DNA of 64,000 nt from Lineus longissimus. Its lineage: Eukaryota; Nemertea; Pilidiophora; Heteronemertea; Lineidae. The translations under genes and the position numbers were made by a program. The notes beneath the pieces are model-generated. The model had not been told where the DNA came from. It saw only the letters and a list, made by a program, of their open reading frames with translations, and ran no database searches. The stretch spans positions 11,288,501 to 11,352,500 of the forward strand of contig NC_088315.1 of NCBI RefSeq assembly GCF_910592395.1. The letters are read 5' to 3'. This document shows, piece after piece, positions 15,201 through 30,200 of this stretch; the first letter of the stretch is position 1; every line of letters starts with the position of its first letter.

Positions 15201-18200
15201 ACACTTCGCCTTCCTTCTCAGTTGGAACAATCAGCTCTATCATATCCTCCATTTTCTGGAAACAGAAATCCAGATTCGTTCAAAAGAAACATGAGGACTG
15301 GTAGACCTAAAAATGTTCCAATGGTCATTTGGTGACTCATCTCGATCACCAGACTTTTTACATCATTTCAATTCAAAAAAATATACTGCCCACTTAAAGG
15401 GAGTATAACAAGCATTGTAAGCAGAGGGAAATCATATCAACCCGATACATTTTATTTTGGCTACACCATTTGAATATGACGTCTTTGCATGGATCATAAA
15501 AATATATCCAAAATCTAACCTTGTGCCCTTTCTTAAGATTTCCAACTTTGTAAATTCCTCTTGCGTTGATGGCATCAGCTTCACTCAGAGAACTGACCTC
15601 TACAGAACCATGGGAGTCTTTCACGAATTTCAACCAGTCCATGAGACCCTGAGTGCTTTTCTGAAGTGGAAAAATGTTTGAAAGTTAACAAAGCAACCAG
15701 TTCTAAAACAGAGTAGTCTCTGGTATTCAGATATCCATTTATTCAAAGGAATTGATTGAAGGGAATGGGAGTATTCTCGCTGCAGTCCAACAAAACACAG
15801 CTCTTTGTAGCAGTGTGTTCTTACCAATTTCTTGGGCAACTTCGGATCAGATTTCAAAGCTCCCCAGACCATCTCACAATGGCTAAGGAATGTCTCCGCA
15901 TCTGCATCCTCAGGCAGGTCACAGATGAGAGGCGCATAGCCGGTGATGACTGAATGGAGCACGTGGACACGATCCATGTTGTAATCTCCCTCTCCTGCAC
16001 TGATGCTTGCCAGGTCAACAAAAACCTTTAGGTCCTTGGTGCCTGAAAATCAGAAATAATACAGATAAATCCAGCAATAACTATGTTTCTCCCAAAACCA
16101 CCTCTCCTCTGAAAAACCCCAGAGAGACCAAAGTTTGGCATCAATCGCATTTTCTTAGTGGTTAATCATGAACAGACAAACAGCAGAATTCTGACCAGAC
16201 TCACCCATAATGATAAGCATCGGTGTATTTTCAGATGGTCACTGGAGTGATTCTACTATGCCTTAGTCTATCTTCCATTCCATTTTCATTGAACTGCACC
16301 CCCCCCTCCCGTGCCGCCACCATAGATTAACACACAAGTCAGAAATTAAATGCCAATGGTTATCAGGGACAGCAGGTCACCGAAGTGCATATTTATCTTT
16401 AATGTGCCTTCCCGGAAAGTTTCCTAAGATCACATATTCCGTTACATGAAAATAAGAATCACCTCCAATCTCCTTTTTGAGCCATTTGATCAGCTCATTG
16501 CATTCACCAATCACTTGCAGACATCTTATCTGTTCCGGTGATATATCTTTATATAACTGTCCTGTTTTGAGTATTGTCCTGTCCATGAGGTTAAGGGATT
16601 GGTTTTTGCTTCTTTCCTGGAATCGATAGAGGTATTTTAAGTTAAGATTTCAAAAAAAAGAAGTAGTTTGTGCTGAGAAGAAGTAAATGCCACAGTTACT
16701 TTCTTAGTCGTCACTATAAACTAGGAGAATTTGAATAATCACCTTCACTTTGTTTTTACAAGAAACTTGTTAACAACCTAACTAATTGCCCTTAATGATA
16801 TTGTTGGTCTCTTACTCCCTAATTGAAAACATACTGGGAATGATTTGCAGCATACGCTTAGAGTGAGAAAAATTACAGATTCTTTTGGATTCACTTATTC
16901 AATTCAATTTGGCACCTCTCATCACAAATGAAAACCTTCAAGTAATATGTTAAGTGGGTGCTTTAGAGACAAAGCTCTCCATGTTTTAGAAATGTATGAT
17001 GAAAATAGTTCCTTCGTCACTCACCACATTTGCAAGCATTTCAAGAGTCTTGAAGTCTCCTGCCAAGCCAAATATATCCTTCACTTGTAAAATTGCTCTG
17101 GCTCCATCAGCATAGTGTTCGAGCTGGTAGTACACCTCTATTTTTCCAAGCACTACACCAACATCCAAATCATTGTCACCGAAGTTTTTCATGGCTCTTA
17201 ATTCCTCCGCAATGCTGGGAATCCTGGCTTCAAAGACACTGAAGTATTTATCAATGTCTTGTAAAGTGGCATTGCCAACTTTCAGATTCAGAATAACTTG
17301 ATGCCACTCTTTCCAGGCAGGGGCCCAGATGTCTTCAACGACTGCCTTGAGATCTAAAGTTTCAATGGCTCCCGATTCGACCCGTCTTGTTTGAAGATGT
17401 CCCAGTCTATTCCAGATGTTTTTCAAGATGAGGCTCAACTTGACAAATCTGACATCATCCAGAATGCCAATTATTGCTGGATGGATGGCAAACGCTATGA
17501 TTTCAGGCAAAGGACGTCCTTTCTTATTATAATGTTGATGAGGTATCGGTGTAACCAGCTCTCTGATCTTAGCATTTTGCACATCACGTTGCACTATCTG
17601 TCCCAGCGGACCAACATTCACTGAAAAAATTATACAGTATGCTATTGGTATGTATTGATACATTCCAGCAAGAAAAGATTACTATCTATCTACATTGTTC
17701 TAACTATCTATATTTGATCCAAGGCATAAGCCCTTCAATAACCACTCTCAACTAATTGATTGTGATCGACAGCATGGAGAGCAACTTAAACATGTTAAAG
17801 CTATTGTCTCCTCTGAAAAACTTGAAGCACCCGAATTTTAGATATCATAGAATATGGAGGGGCACAATTCACATATTACAAGCTAACTTTACAAGTGAAC
17901 ATGTAGTATGCCATCAGCTGGAATTTTGTACAAAGATTGTCAAAAACATACAATTACTTACCACAGGGGAAGGAACAGCAAGCATCAATGAGAAGCGGCA
18001 GTTTTTGACATGTCTCCCTGTAGTATTCTAGCTCATATTGCCGCATGTCGAGAAAGGCAATCACCTCATCTCTCACAGTTTTCTCATCAAGTGTCTGCTT
18101 CCTTCCAATGATTAAGACTGTACTGAGGGCGATGAACGATTCCTTGTTTTTCATTATCAGCTCAAACTCTTCGACACTGATATCATGTGACCATAATCGT

Positions 18201-21200
18201 TCATGAAGATCTGTAATCACTGATGCAGCTAATGCCATATTTTGCTTGCATTCATCCTCCAAAATTGCATTAGCCCTACCTATAACAAAGGCAGAGTTGA
18301 TAATTAAAGTTAACTTACTTGCCCTGAGGAATAATTCTAAAGAATCTGAATTGCTTTATTGTGTAACATGTAGTTGCTTTTCAAATTAAAGACTGCTATT
18401 TAAGTGCCCTAATGCCAAGAAGTGACGCAAAGCATTGAAAGGCAACCTCCTCCTATCACTCCAAATGAAACACACAAGATTGGCTCAAACACCCACGGCA
18501 TCTGTCAGCTACTCTCAGGGACGATGCCAGGGCTTCAACATTTTGCTCCCTCCTACTGAGGTCAGGGCATGAAACAGTTAACAGCTGCTAAGAGGGCTAG
18601 GGTAGGTCTTTAAAACTTCTCACTTATTTTTATATATAGCACTTAATACTAGTGCATCGGTGTTCATCTGGATGAGATGATAAACATTTTACTATAATGG
18701 ATGTTGTGGTGAATTAGGTTTCAAAATGGGGCATCGGAAATGCGTTAAATGTTTGCAGCATTTGGCCTAGTACGTGTGGATCATATCCAAGAGTGTCCTT
18801 GAGGGTGTCATAAGTTGACTATCTCGATGGTTTTCGGATATTTTAGGAAAACGTCCACTTTCATGAGAGCACGCTGACTGAAGAGCTGTAACCGCTAATC
18901 GGGGCGCAAGATGACTCTACCAGTGTCGCCGGGTTTTGGTGACCTCATTCTCCAAGGCAGACAGAATATTCACGCATATTCTCTCTGCCAGTATTAGCTT
19001 TCCAGCATGGGTAGTGCATGCACAGACCATGGTAGGGATTAGTAATTAGCATATTCTATTTAATCCAGAATGTATTTGGGGAGAGTAAGTCCTGACCTGG
19101 GGCCTGTGATAAGGATCATTCTGGAGAGAAGATAGAAAGAGACAAGCTGATTCAGTTGCATCAAACAGTTGTTATGCCTTGATAAACAGAATAAGTACAG
19201 TGTTGTGTTAGCCAAGGTCAGCCGGAGCTTGCCCTTGATTTATTCAATGAAGGTGACCTGGTCTGTCTCTTTGTGCGCCTTTGGTCCAATACCGGGAGTG
19301 GGTAGCTGACATGCCTAATGTGTGCAGGCCTTTCTCAAAAAAGGACTTATCACTGGTCTCAAAGCATTGTGCAAAGTAACATACTATGATCAATCTATTG
19401 AAGGTTCAGGTGTAACATTTTTTTAATTCCCAGGATAGAGTGTTCAGGGGACAACGGATTTTACCATGCAATCTTTGTCAGAGCTGAATGTCAACAGTCT
19501 CTATTGAATCATAGTTTGATTTATCACTAACAACAGGGAAGGCCACTTTCTCCAGGGGATATTTAAGATAGCTACGTCAAATAATGGGGCTCCAATAATG
19601 GGCCATGAGTTACACATCCCTTTTACAACCATGCGCTGGACCTCAGGACACCTAGACGCTCGATCTGTGCTGTTGCTTGCATATAAACGTTTAATTGGTC
19701 TGATATCAGGCTTAATGGGTAATTTGCTAGTGCTTCCTATGCCAGATTTAGCAAGGTACTAGTATGGAGTAGGCATGACGCCACCATCTCAACCAGCACC
19801 ACCACCACCAAACAAAATGTATCAAGTATTTTCAAACAATGATAACTATGCCACGGTAACATCAATCAGGCCATGTAATGTATGGGTACTGTAACACTCA
19901 GTTTGTAGGTTATCATACACATGTATATCTAATTAAACTATGTACTGGTAGCTTGTATTAGTAAAGATTCATTATCAACTGAGGCAGCACAAAATAGTCA
20001 TAGCATCAAGGAAATTATGTTGTCATCATGCTGCAACGACGCCATAACATAGCAAAGGACTGAACAAAGACGTTAGTGACATCTTGAGATATTATGGTGA
20101 AGATTACAGGTAAGGTTGGTGACAAGCTCTCACGGTAAAGGCTTTAAGCATTGTCAAGTTGATCTGATAGAATTTCATAAATTGAATTACAACCTATTAT
20201 TCATGGTTCCCCTTTTTAAGTTTCAATCATTCACATTCAAATCTAGATAAGTTTATCCTCACTTACAACAAGGGAATTGTAAATGGAGAGTGTTGTCAGT
20301 GTAAGCGCGATTTAGGGTTCTGCATCCTTATTTGATATTTGAGGTGTGTTGTCTGGCCGTTAATAGAAACAAAGCACAATTACTTAAACTTACCATTTTG
20401 ATAGATCTCAAGATATCCAGGTGATGCTGGCCAGCTTAGCAGATGCAGGAGGATCCTATCTCTGTTGTCCAAATCCCCCACTTCCTTTCTCCAAGCGTCC
20501 CTAAATTTGCTTGACACAAGAATTCGGAACTTCGCGGATGAACTGTCATAACCAATGCGAAGGAGGTCCACCTCATTCTGTCAAAAAAGCAAACTCTTTC
20601 AATTAAACAATGTACATCATTCAGTGAACAACAGAATGTTTGCCGTTATTTGCAAATCTATAATCTGAACACAACACTTTTCGACCTGTCTGCATTCGTC
20701 GTCAGAAATGGTATAATTGCATATGTCATGGCGCTGACAAAATATGGATCTTCAAAATAGACATTTAACAACGAATGATTTATTTCAAACATCCATCATG
20801 CCAGCATCACACAAAGAGGTAACTTAAGCTGAACAGATTACTCTACCATGACCTGAAAGAATCATCCTACGTACCAAGATATCGAATACTGCGTCACTGA
20901 AACGTGTCTCTATCAGCTTGTGGTACTTGCTGAAATCTATCAGGCCACAACAGAACATTTCCGCACGCTCTCGAGGGCTGACCTGCATCAAATGATAACA
21001 ATATGTATCAAATAACATGAGAAAAATTGAAGTAGTTATTGATAACATTTTTTCGTCAACTGATGATCTATCTCCTCAGAAATCGTCTGAATGAGGGTTT
21101 GCATGGCTACGACAAACTTGACGAGATGGCTACGCTTGATCAGTTGAAACGCTTGAAGGCTCTGAACTTTGCGTATGGATGAAGAGATATTTGCTGATCT

Positions 21201-24200
21201 CGTTGATAGAGTCACTCCATACGTTTATAGGTCAGACACCAATATGCGCCAGGCAATCACTCCTGCCGAACGTTTAGCGGTGACGTTGCGTTTCTTGGCA
21301 ACTGGAGAAACATTCCAAAGTCTAGAGTTCTCAACAAGGATTAGCGCCTGCACGATAGGTAGAATTGTTCCAGAGATGTGCGATGCCCTCTACACGGTTT
21401 TGAAAGGCGATTTCATAAAGGTAATACGAACACTATGAAAATGACACTGCAATGTTTTCCTTTTAACCATTTTTTATTTCTTGCTGTAGCTGACTTTACA
21501 ATAACAAAATACTTAAATGCACAATCATTCAGTACTGTAAAATGTTTGCATCATGGCATTACCAAGAATATCAGCGGTGTTCCCCATGCTACATGCATTT
21601 GAAGTTGTTACATTTGGAAAATCTTTACGACTAGGCTGACCGTTATACGTCATGATGGAACACTGCTGGTTGTAACCATGTTTTCCAGGAGGAACTGTTG
21701 CATTATTAATGTGCTGCGGAGGGACTCTTCTAGTCAACTGAGTATTTCTGCCCAACTCAGACTCTTGCACATCAAGAAGCGCCATGTTTATTTTCCTTTT
21801 TGCACTTTGCCTTATGTCAGCATGCTGCAGGCTGCGCATTTCGCAAGCTACAAATTTACCAAAAATATCAAATTGGTCCTCGTTCTGCGTTGGTGTACTA
21901 GTGCTTTCATTCATGTTTGAGCTGACAACAGCATCTTTCAATTCAGTCAAATCATCAGCTGCTGTGTGCAACATCGACTCCTCTACAGAACGACTCTTTT
22001 TCGCCCTTGGTTTAGGTCTACTCGGTTCCTGGGATGTGCACGGTTTGGCTGAGTATCCTACCGATGGCGTTCCAGGACGTGGTGATTCATCATGCAACTC
22101 TTGGTCGGAGTCGTCATTAGCAGAGGAGTCCTGAAAGTGGAGGTTAACATTGCAACTTTTCCTTTTTTCAGATGCCAGCGAACGCACAAGAGTGGCTTCA
22201 GGTTTCTAGAGATTTTGAGTACAGATGGAATCTATCCCACTGTCTTGGAGCTATCGACGGCAAACATGTGACTTTTCGCCCACCTCTGAAGTGTGGATCG
22301 TACTTTTTCAACTACAAGAATACCCATAGTTTGATTCTATTCGCTTTGGTTGATGCAGACTATAAATTTCTTATGATTGACGCAGGGACAAATGGCCGTG
22401 TGGGAGATGGGGGTGTTTTTGCTAAAAGTGACCTAAACAAGGCTATAGTAGACGGAAGTATAGATTTTCCAGATGCTGAACCCCTGAAATATTGTACCGC
22501 CCCAATTCCTTATTTTTTGGTAGGAGACGATGCATTCCCTCTGCATACTTACATGATGAAACCGTACCTGTTCCGAAACCTTGATATTGACCACAGAATT
22601 TTTAACTACAGGCTGAGCAGGGCGAGACGCGTTGTTGAGAATGCGTTTGGGATTCTGGCAAATCGCTTCAGAGTCCTTCTTGCACCGATGTTATTATCAC
22701 CCGATAAGGTAGAGAGAGTAATCCTTGCTACATGCGCCCTTCACAACTATCTCCGCACGAGGAGCCCTGCTCGGTACTTCCCTCCTAGTTCCATGGATAG
22801 AGAAGACACGAGCAGAGGCCAGGTAACAGATGGTGATTGGAGAGAGGTGAGAAAGTCGGAAGTAGCATATGAACGCATCTCATCTCAAGCTGGCAACAGG
22901 TCTACAAATGCGGCTCAGGCTCAGAGAGACTACCTTTGCTCCTATGTCAATAATATTGGTCGAGTATCGTGGCAAGGTAAATTTGCAGCGTAGAATGAGG
23001 CAGCCATTCTTGTATAACTGTGTGTGTACAGTCAGTGAATAATTCTGTTGTAGTCAGAGAAATAAAATGATGTTAAGAATTAATTACCTTGTCAAGTGTT
23101 TCATTGCAATCTGTGCCTCTCGACATTGAGCAAGAACTGGGCCTCGCCTCTACGTGGTCCTTAAGAAAGAGCAGCTTCTGGAACCACCATACGGTTGGCT
23201 TGTGCACATCCTTTGCCGCAGCACCACTTCTTTTGGTCTTGTTTATCTTCTCCATTTCCCTAGCAAAGTTGCTACGTAGCCCGTTCATTTTTTTCTTCAT
23301 GTCATCAACCGTGCAGTCACTCTTTTCCTTGCAGACATCCTCAAGTACCTCTTGGTAGGCCAGTTCCTTCTTAACGCGATTGTGGTACAGGGCATCTTTG
23401 GTGTTGTATAGGATTGGGTGGGCCCTATACGACTCTATCATGATTTCCACTGCCTCTGCGTCCAGCCCATGTTGTCGTCTATGAGAGGCAAACTGTGGAA
23501 TCTAGGCCTTGCATTACAAACCCGTCAAATTGCATAACCACCGTCATCATGAAGGAGGAATGGACGATCATTGATTTCGGTGAACCCACGAACAATTCAA
23601 TTCAATAGGGTTAATTGTTCAATAAATATCCATGCCCGCTGTACACGGTCAAATTTTATCAATTCGTCATTCAAAAATAGGACCGGCTCTATTCCATCAA
23701 TCTTTGATTGATGGAAAATATTTCATCCAATTTCCCACCATACACGATCAATCTTTTCGGTCAAATTTTTTTCATCCAATTTTGAGGGATCGTGTACAGC
23801 GGGCATAAGTTATAGAACTTTTATAAACATGATAAAACAACATTCTAGAAATCACGAGACTGCCAATATCTACAGTCAACTTAAATACACTTAGTCGCTA
23901 ATCGGCATTTCGACCAACACATCAGTGTGATTCAGAAGTTCATGAAACTATACAGATTTATGTAAAATGTTGTTATCTTAGAGTACTAAAAAAATATTAT
24001 GATCATAACTTAAAATCTAAAATCATGAGAGCAAATAGAAAATAGAATCTTTCTTTCTATGTCTCCTGGAAGCAGAGCTTCAAGCACTCAGGTTAGAGGA
24101 TAACAAAGTATATAAACTTAAACTAGAAAGTTTGATCTTCCCCCCACTGAGTGACCATGGCCAGATTATGAATGATGTCATGTTTAAAGGTCGCGATTGA

Positions 24201-27200
24201 CAAACTGGAACAGAGAAATGCCACTTGCCCTGTGATCTATGGGCATAAGGAATATACATAAACCTCTCGCCAATAATTACGTAATTGGGGCATTTTCTGC
24301 AGATAATTGTAAAGCAAACAGTCATATCTAATTGGTTCTTCGCTTTTCAAAAGATATTTATTTCCTCATTAGTTCAACTTGCCCCGACAATGTGGTGACA
24401 CTGACTCATTCAATCAATCAATGTCATTGAAAAGTTTCAAAACCGCGCCTCCAACACGCCTCCTCGTCAAGTGCCGAATAACCTCCAACATTGATTAGCC
24501 ACCTATGCAAGAACGTATTTCGGTGACTGAGACCCAACACATTTTAACACACATTAACTGATGGGTTAGGACATAAATCCTGTCGTTAATTTTGCATAAA
24601 GTGTAGGAAATGAAAGGCATGTTGAGCGAACTTTGTGTCAACTTTTAAGAAAAATCATCAATGACTTCATCGAGGTCACGCTCGAGCAAGCAGGATGACA
24701 TAATGTTGAGAAAAGTAAAATGGTGAAGGAAAATTCAGAGATGAAGTTGGAGTCAATATTGGGCGCGATCAGATTGGCACTACAGTTCGCTAATGAATGT
24801 GAATACGGCCACCTTACCCAGTCTATATTATTTGACAAGATTATCTGAATGAGTTCGGGTCTAAGTTACCTGTTGAAAGCAGAGCCTTATTGAAAGACTG
24901 GTGAAAGTGAATGTTACGGATCTCAAAACCGCCCTTACGTAATTTGGAACACACGTTTTGGTTATGGCTGAAGTAATTTTATATGCTATCGTAAATATTG
25001 CAAAGCAGCCCGAAAATGAAGGGTGGTGATTCCTTAGTTATTGGCCTTGCAGTCACTCAGTAATAGCATTCCGCGAAGTTACTATTTATAGCTCACAAGG
25101 TCATTTGAATAAGATATTGATGACGTCTTAGTCACGTGACAGTCGGACATCGACACTTATTTCTACGCATTTGAGCTTATTTCAAAGTCAATTATCTTTG
25201 ACCCTGCATTGTTTTTAGCATGAATGATACCATAGAGTCAGAGAGAGAAATATTCAGAACAATTATGTAGTATTTCCAACACTCGGACATGTGCCAGATT
25301 GAATCTAACTGCCCTAGTTAGAAAGCCTGAATCCATTACGAAACCGCATGTTTGTCCGACATTGCCTGTAATTCAGCGATGGGAAAATAGAGGGCAGCAG
25401 CTGCAGTGACGTCATCTTCGCGGAATGCTATTATGTTGAAATGGGTTAGGCGAGAAATTATGAATAATGCCCGCTGTACACGATCCCTCAAAATTGGATG
25501 AAAAAAATTTGACCGAAAAGATTGATCGTGTATGGTGGGAAATTGGATGAAATATTTTCCATCAATCAAAGATTGATGGAATAGAGCCGGTCCTATTTTT
25601 GAATGACGAATTGATAAAATTTGACCGTGTACAGCGGGCATGGATATTTATTGAACAATTAACCCTATTGAATTGAATTGTTCGTGGGTTCACCGAAATC
25701 AATGATCGTCCATTCCTCCTTCATGATGACGGTGGTTATGCAATTTGACGGGTTTGTAATGCAAGGCCGAGATTCCATAGTTTGCCTCTCATAGACGACA
25801 ACATGGGCTGGACGCAGAGGGCAGTGGAAATCATGATAGAGTCGTATAGGGCCCACCCAATCCTATACAACACCAAATATGCCCTGTACCACAATCGCGT
25901 TAAGAAGGAACTGGCCTACCAAGAGGTACTTGAGGATGTCTGCAAGGAAAAGAGTGACTGCACGGTTGATGACGTGAAGAAAAAAATGAACGGGCTACGT
26001 AGCAACTTTGCTAGGGAAATGGAGAAGATAAACAAGACCAAAAGAAGTGGTGCTGCGGCAAAGGATGTGCACAAGCCAACCGTATGGTGGTTCCAGAAGC
26101 TGCTCTTTCTTAACGGTCAGCAAATATCTCTTCATCCATACGCATATAGTTTTTGTAAGAAGCGGGGTCTTCCAGCCTGAGCTCCTCGTTTAGCATGGCA
26201 TATGCCCCTTTGGATGCTCTTCGAAGGATCCATGGCCGTGTCCAATATCGGCGTCGTCGTCGTCGTTTCTTCTTCAATGCGGCCATGGCTATTGCCATAG
26301 CAGCAACGGCAGCTGACGCAGCAACGGCCACAAGCAGTCTTGACTGCACGGGAGCCATTTTGTGAATGATTGGATGAAAATGATTGACCGTGTATGGCGG
26401 GACCCTCTACATACAAATTTGACCAAAAAGATTGATGAAAAAGTTTGATGAAAATGATTGACCGTGTACAGCGGCCATAAGGTAAAGGCCTGAAAATAGT
26501 TTTGGTTACATTGACCATTATCATTGATTTCATTTATCATCATTGGTCTCCAGCAGAATGTTGTCCCCTATATTGGTAATTATTTGGTCAATGGAATTGA
26601 CGCAGGGATTATATATTCGCAAATAGGCCTTTTTTGATGATCAACTATTTGGTTCATTAAATTTCATTTGAATATCCTCCAGTTCAGTATTCTGAAATTG
26701 GACAATTTACATTGTAGAACAAGAATGATGCTATGTCATTAAGCTTTTCCAAGGCGAGTGTGTACATCGCTGAAAATGTATTTTACCATGATTATTTTGC
26801 CATGTTGATTAAAATCTACATGTAGCCTTCGACAAGGATTATTGGTTGCACGTACACCTCGAAATATTGGTTGACCAATTGCACGTACACCACCACATTG
26901 CCACGACAAATTTGTTCGGCAATCCATTGCCGGTACAAATTGCCGGGCGAATTTGTCCCATCAAGCTTGATGGTCCAAATTCGCCCGGCTTGTTAAAAGC
27001 TCGGCTTTGGCGTGGTGTACGGGCTAATTGATCGGCAATTAGCTAGTTAGATGGTTCGGCGACAGGCGGCACTTTCGAAATGGCGCTTTCTGCGCATGCT
27101 CAGAAAATGTAAACAAACTAAAGTTGGCAGGAAATCTTGACAGAAATTTTGACATTCAACCGCGTTCGTAAACAATCGAAAATGGGTCCTAAAAGTGCCA

Positions 27201-30200
27201 ACAAAATTGTCAATGAGTGTGCAGTGTTGTAGGAGCCATTGAAATAGCGTAAGTGCACGATATTTGTACTTCCGAAGCAGGAAGCGTGGAGAGCAATTTA
27301 TTTTTTTGTGCGCCATCTGTTGCCGGATTTTATAACTAGCTGCAGCGGTGGTGTACGCGCTTGGTGGATTTTCGATGATGCGGCATTGGTTCGCGAACCA
27401 AGATTGGTGGTCCATTTTCAGGTGGTGTACGCGCGGCTATTGATAAGATGTTCATTCAAGGCAATTGGTGTATTTTCAACATTGCACATGCAATTCGCCT
27501 TTTGGCATTCAGAAAATCGTTGACAATACACATACAAAAAACAATCGCACAGTTCTTCTCTGGTGACCTATCATTTCCAAGAAAAAGGACCTCATCAAAT
27601 TTATTTGTAGCAATCAAAATCATGGATTCCCACACTGCATGAATTTTACCCCGAAATCATGTTCTTTTTGAAATGCAGCACCAATCCATTCTAATCCAAT
27701 GGCAAAATCAGTAAGGATTCTACTTTGAGTTTTGCGTTCGGACAAAAAAAAAACTAAGTAAAACACAGATGGTTGTTACGTAAGGGGATCTCTGTTCGCA
27801 TTAATGCTTTTCCCAGATATGCATTTTGTACTTTGCGTAGATAGTAGTTGTGCTACCACCTAGTAAATCTCCGTGTTTTTGGTGCTTCCACCTTTGAATT
27901 GCAGTGCTTAAATAGACCCGTGTGTGCAAACCCTGTGTCTGTTAGCCCCATCAAGATCGATGGGGCTAATTTAAACTCGAGTTTGACACGGGGTTTTCTA
28001 ATAGATGGAAGCGCAAGAAACACGGCAATCTGTAGTTCCTTAGCACGGCGACAGAAGGCGCATTTGATTCCTGTCCCTACGGCGCATGCGTGATACACAC
28101 TTTCTAACCTCCAACATTTACAAAACACAGGAGAGGTACTAACTGCAGCGGCACCTGTCGCCGGATCGACTAACAATATCTTATGCTGATTTTATAGGTG
28201 AAAGTGCTCGTCGGGTTTTTTCTTACAAACGGCGAAGACACGGGTGTCGAAAAACCCGGGGATTTTGATAGGTGGAACTAAGACTAATATTTGGATCATT
28301 CTCTGGGTTCAGATTTTTATCGTTACCTGAGTAAATACAAAGAGACTGCATTGATTGTCCCCAGCAATCCTGGCGTTTTCTGCTCTAAAACCTTTTTAAG
28401 ACCTTTTGTGCATGAAATGGATGTCATTTCCTAACCACGACACAATGACTCAGTGCCTCGACGAGCAATAATAAACAATATTATGTATAACCAACGTATA
28501 ACGTATCATAGTTTGGCGGGTGATCGAGCGCACTGCAAGTGTCCACATACTGCCCCATGTGCTTGGGCATGTTATCATTATAATTTTAACAACCTTGTTT
28601 CAGGTAACAATTGGCAATGTAGTCGAGATAATACTGCCCGCCATCTAGCGCCAATAATAAGAAGTAAAGACGAGGCCAACCTCTACATCCAGGGACTACC
28701 TGACTGGCAATACAAAATGGCTGCACCATAGACCCTGTTAACTCAACAGTCTGTCATATGCCACGTCGAGGTCAGAATCTGGAGGTGACGAAGTATGTGT
28801 GACCACTGACCCATCTATTTGGCCGTTATATGTCACCAAATGTTTCTACATGACAAGAACATTTTGTTGCCGACCAAATAAGTTTTAAATTGAGAACGCG
28901 TCTTACAGTAGACATAAATGAAGATACCTGACACGAACATACAAAAATAAATTCTTTGTCACTAATTTCAATATAATATTTTGCCACCTGCTTAAAATAG
29001 TACCACCATATAAACAAATCCAAGTGGCTGTCATTTAATCCTGATGACAAGTCTTTGTTGCAGTCAATTCACAATAATCATGCAGCAAACAAGGCAAATG
29101 GTAACTATTAGTCATTAATATTCTAGATAATGTCATATGAAATATTTTAAAGCAATTTGTTGTTTATTTGCCGAATTGGGAAAATAACACAGTAATGATA
29201 ACCAAAGCTCAAGAGCGAGGAGGCTTGGATTGCTTTTCATATCATTACCAGAAGCAAAATTATAATTTCATGTGTTCATCATCATATGTTACAGATAAAA
29301 TGACATGTGATATAGCGAGTGACTTCATTGAAATTTATGTAAATTTTCATTAACTGATCTCAGAGCTTTTATTTTTTAGGTGTGTCCAGCGGTTAATACG
29401 AGGACCACTGGAAGTGGGGAGCACATTGACTCCAGGGAATAGAGGTTGACAGAGTGCTCGTTCATTTTGATATATACAAATCTTGGTCCCACCCCATCTC
29501 TTTAAAGGCTGGAATGGAACGAGGCAAAGGATAATTCTCAACCTACTCCGACTGCATGGTTTGACAGTAAGCTCGACGTGGAGTCAGAAGTTCTATATGA
29601 TTCAGATAAATTTAAACTCTTTTGAATGAAGGTAAGTTAAAAAGTTGGTGAATCTAAAAATCTGACCACAAAATTTCAAGTCAGTGCACCATCATATTTG
29701 TTTCTCTTTCCTGACCGGAACAAAGCTGGCGGCACACTGATTTGCATTTTTGTGGTCGGACTTTTAGTTTTGCCAAATTCTTACTTTCCTTTCATTCAAA
29801 TCAGTTCGAGAAATGTTAGAATTTGGATACGTATCGGAATTCAGTTACACATATCAGAATTCAGATACCCCATATCAAAATCCGGATACCCCTAAATCTT
29901 AGGAAAGGGCTTAACTGAAGGACACGCCCACTACCCACCAAGACCACCTTTGTGAAGACACATTTTAGAGCTTTTCTTGGCTTCAATTTCTGAAACTGAC
30001 CCCAGATTTTGGACCACATCATTTGCTTCCTTTTAGAAAGTACCGAATTCTTCAGTACAAAATAATAGACACATATGATGCACAGGGAAATGTACATCGG
30101 CTGGATGTGATTGCTGCTTACAAGCAAACGCTCAGGAAAATTTTCAAAAGCCGGTTTAACAGTGTTGTGCACATTTTTTACTAAATCATGCAAACATAAA

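Larger units (their letters stand above)
21170..23805 (+). mobile_element. PIF/Harbinger element, 5' end missing
   Basis: It carries transposase and a MADF-BESS partner gene. Its right terminus is CGTGTACAGCGGGCA followed by TAA, the usual Harbinger target. The left terminus and the first transposase codons are missing here and are found in reverse at 26.1-26.5 kb. About 340 bp at the right end (23,465-23,805) reappear inverted at 25,468-25,810. Confidence 0.9.
25468..26477 (-). mobile_element. Harbinger internal-deletion derivative, 1,010 bp
   Basis: TAA duplications lie at both sides (25,465-25,467 and 26,478-26,480) and the termini are TGCCCGCTGTACACG and CGTGTACAGCGGCCA. It keeps only the MADF exon and the first transposase codons; all between them is deleted. 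It is opposite in orientation to the copy at 21.2-23.8 kb. Confidence 0.88.
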
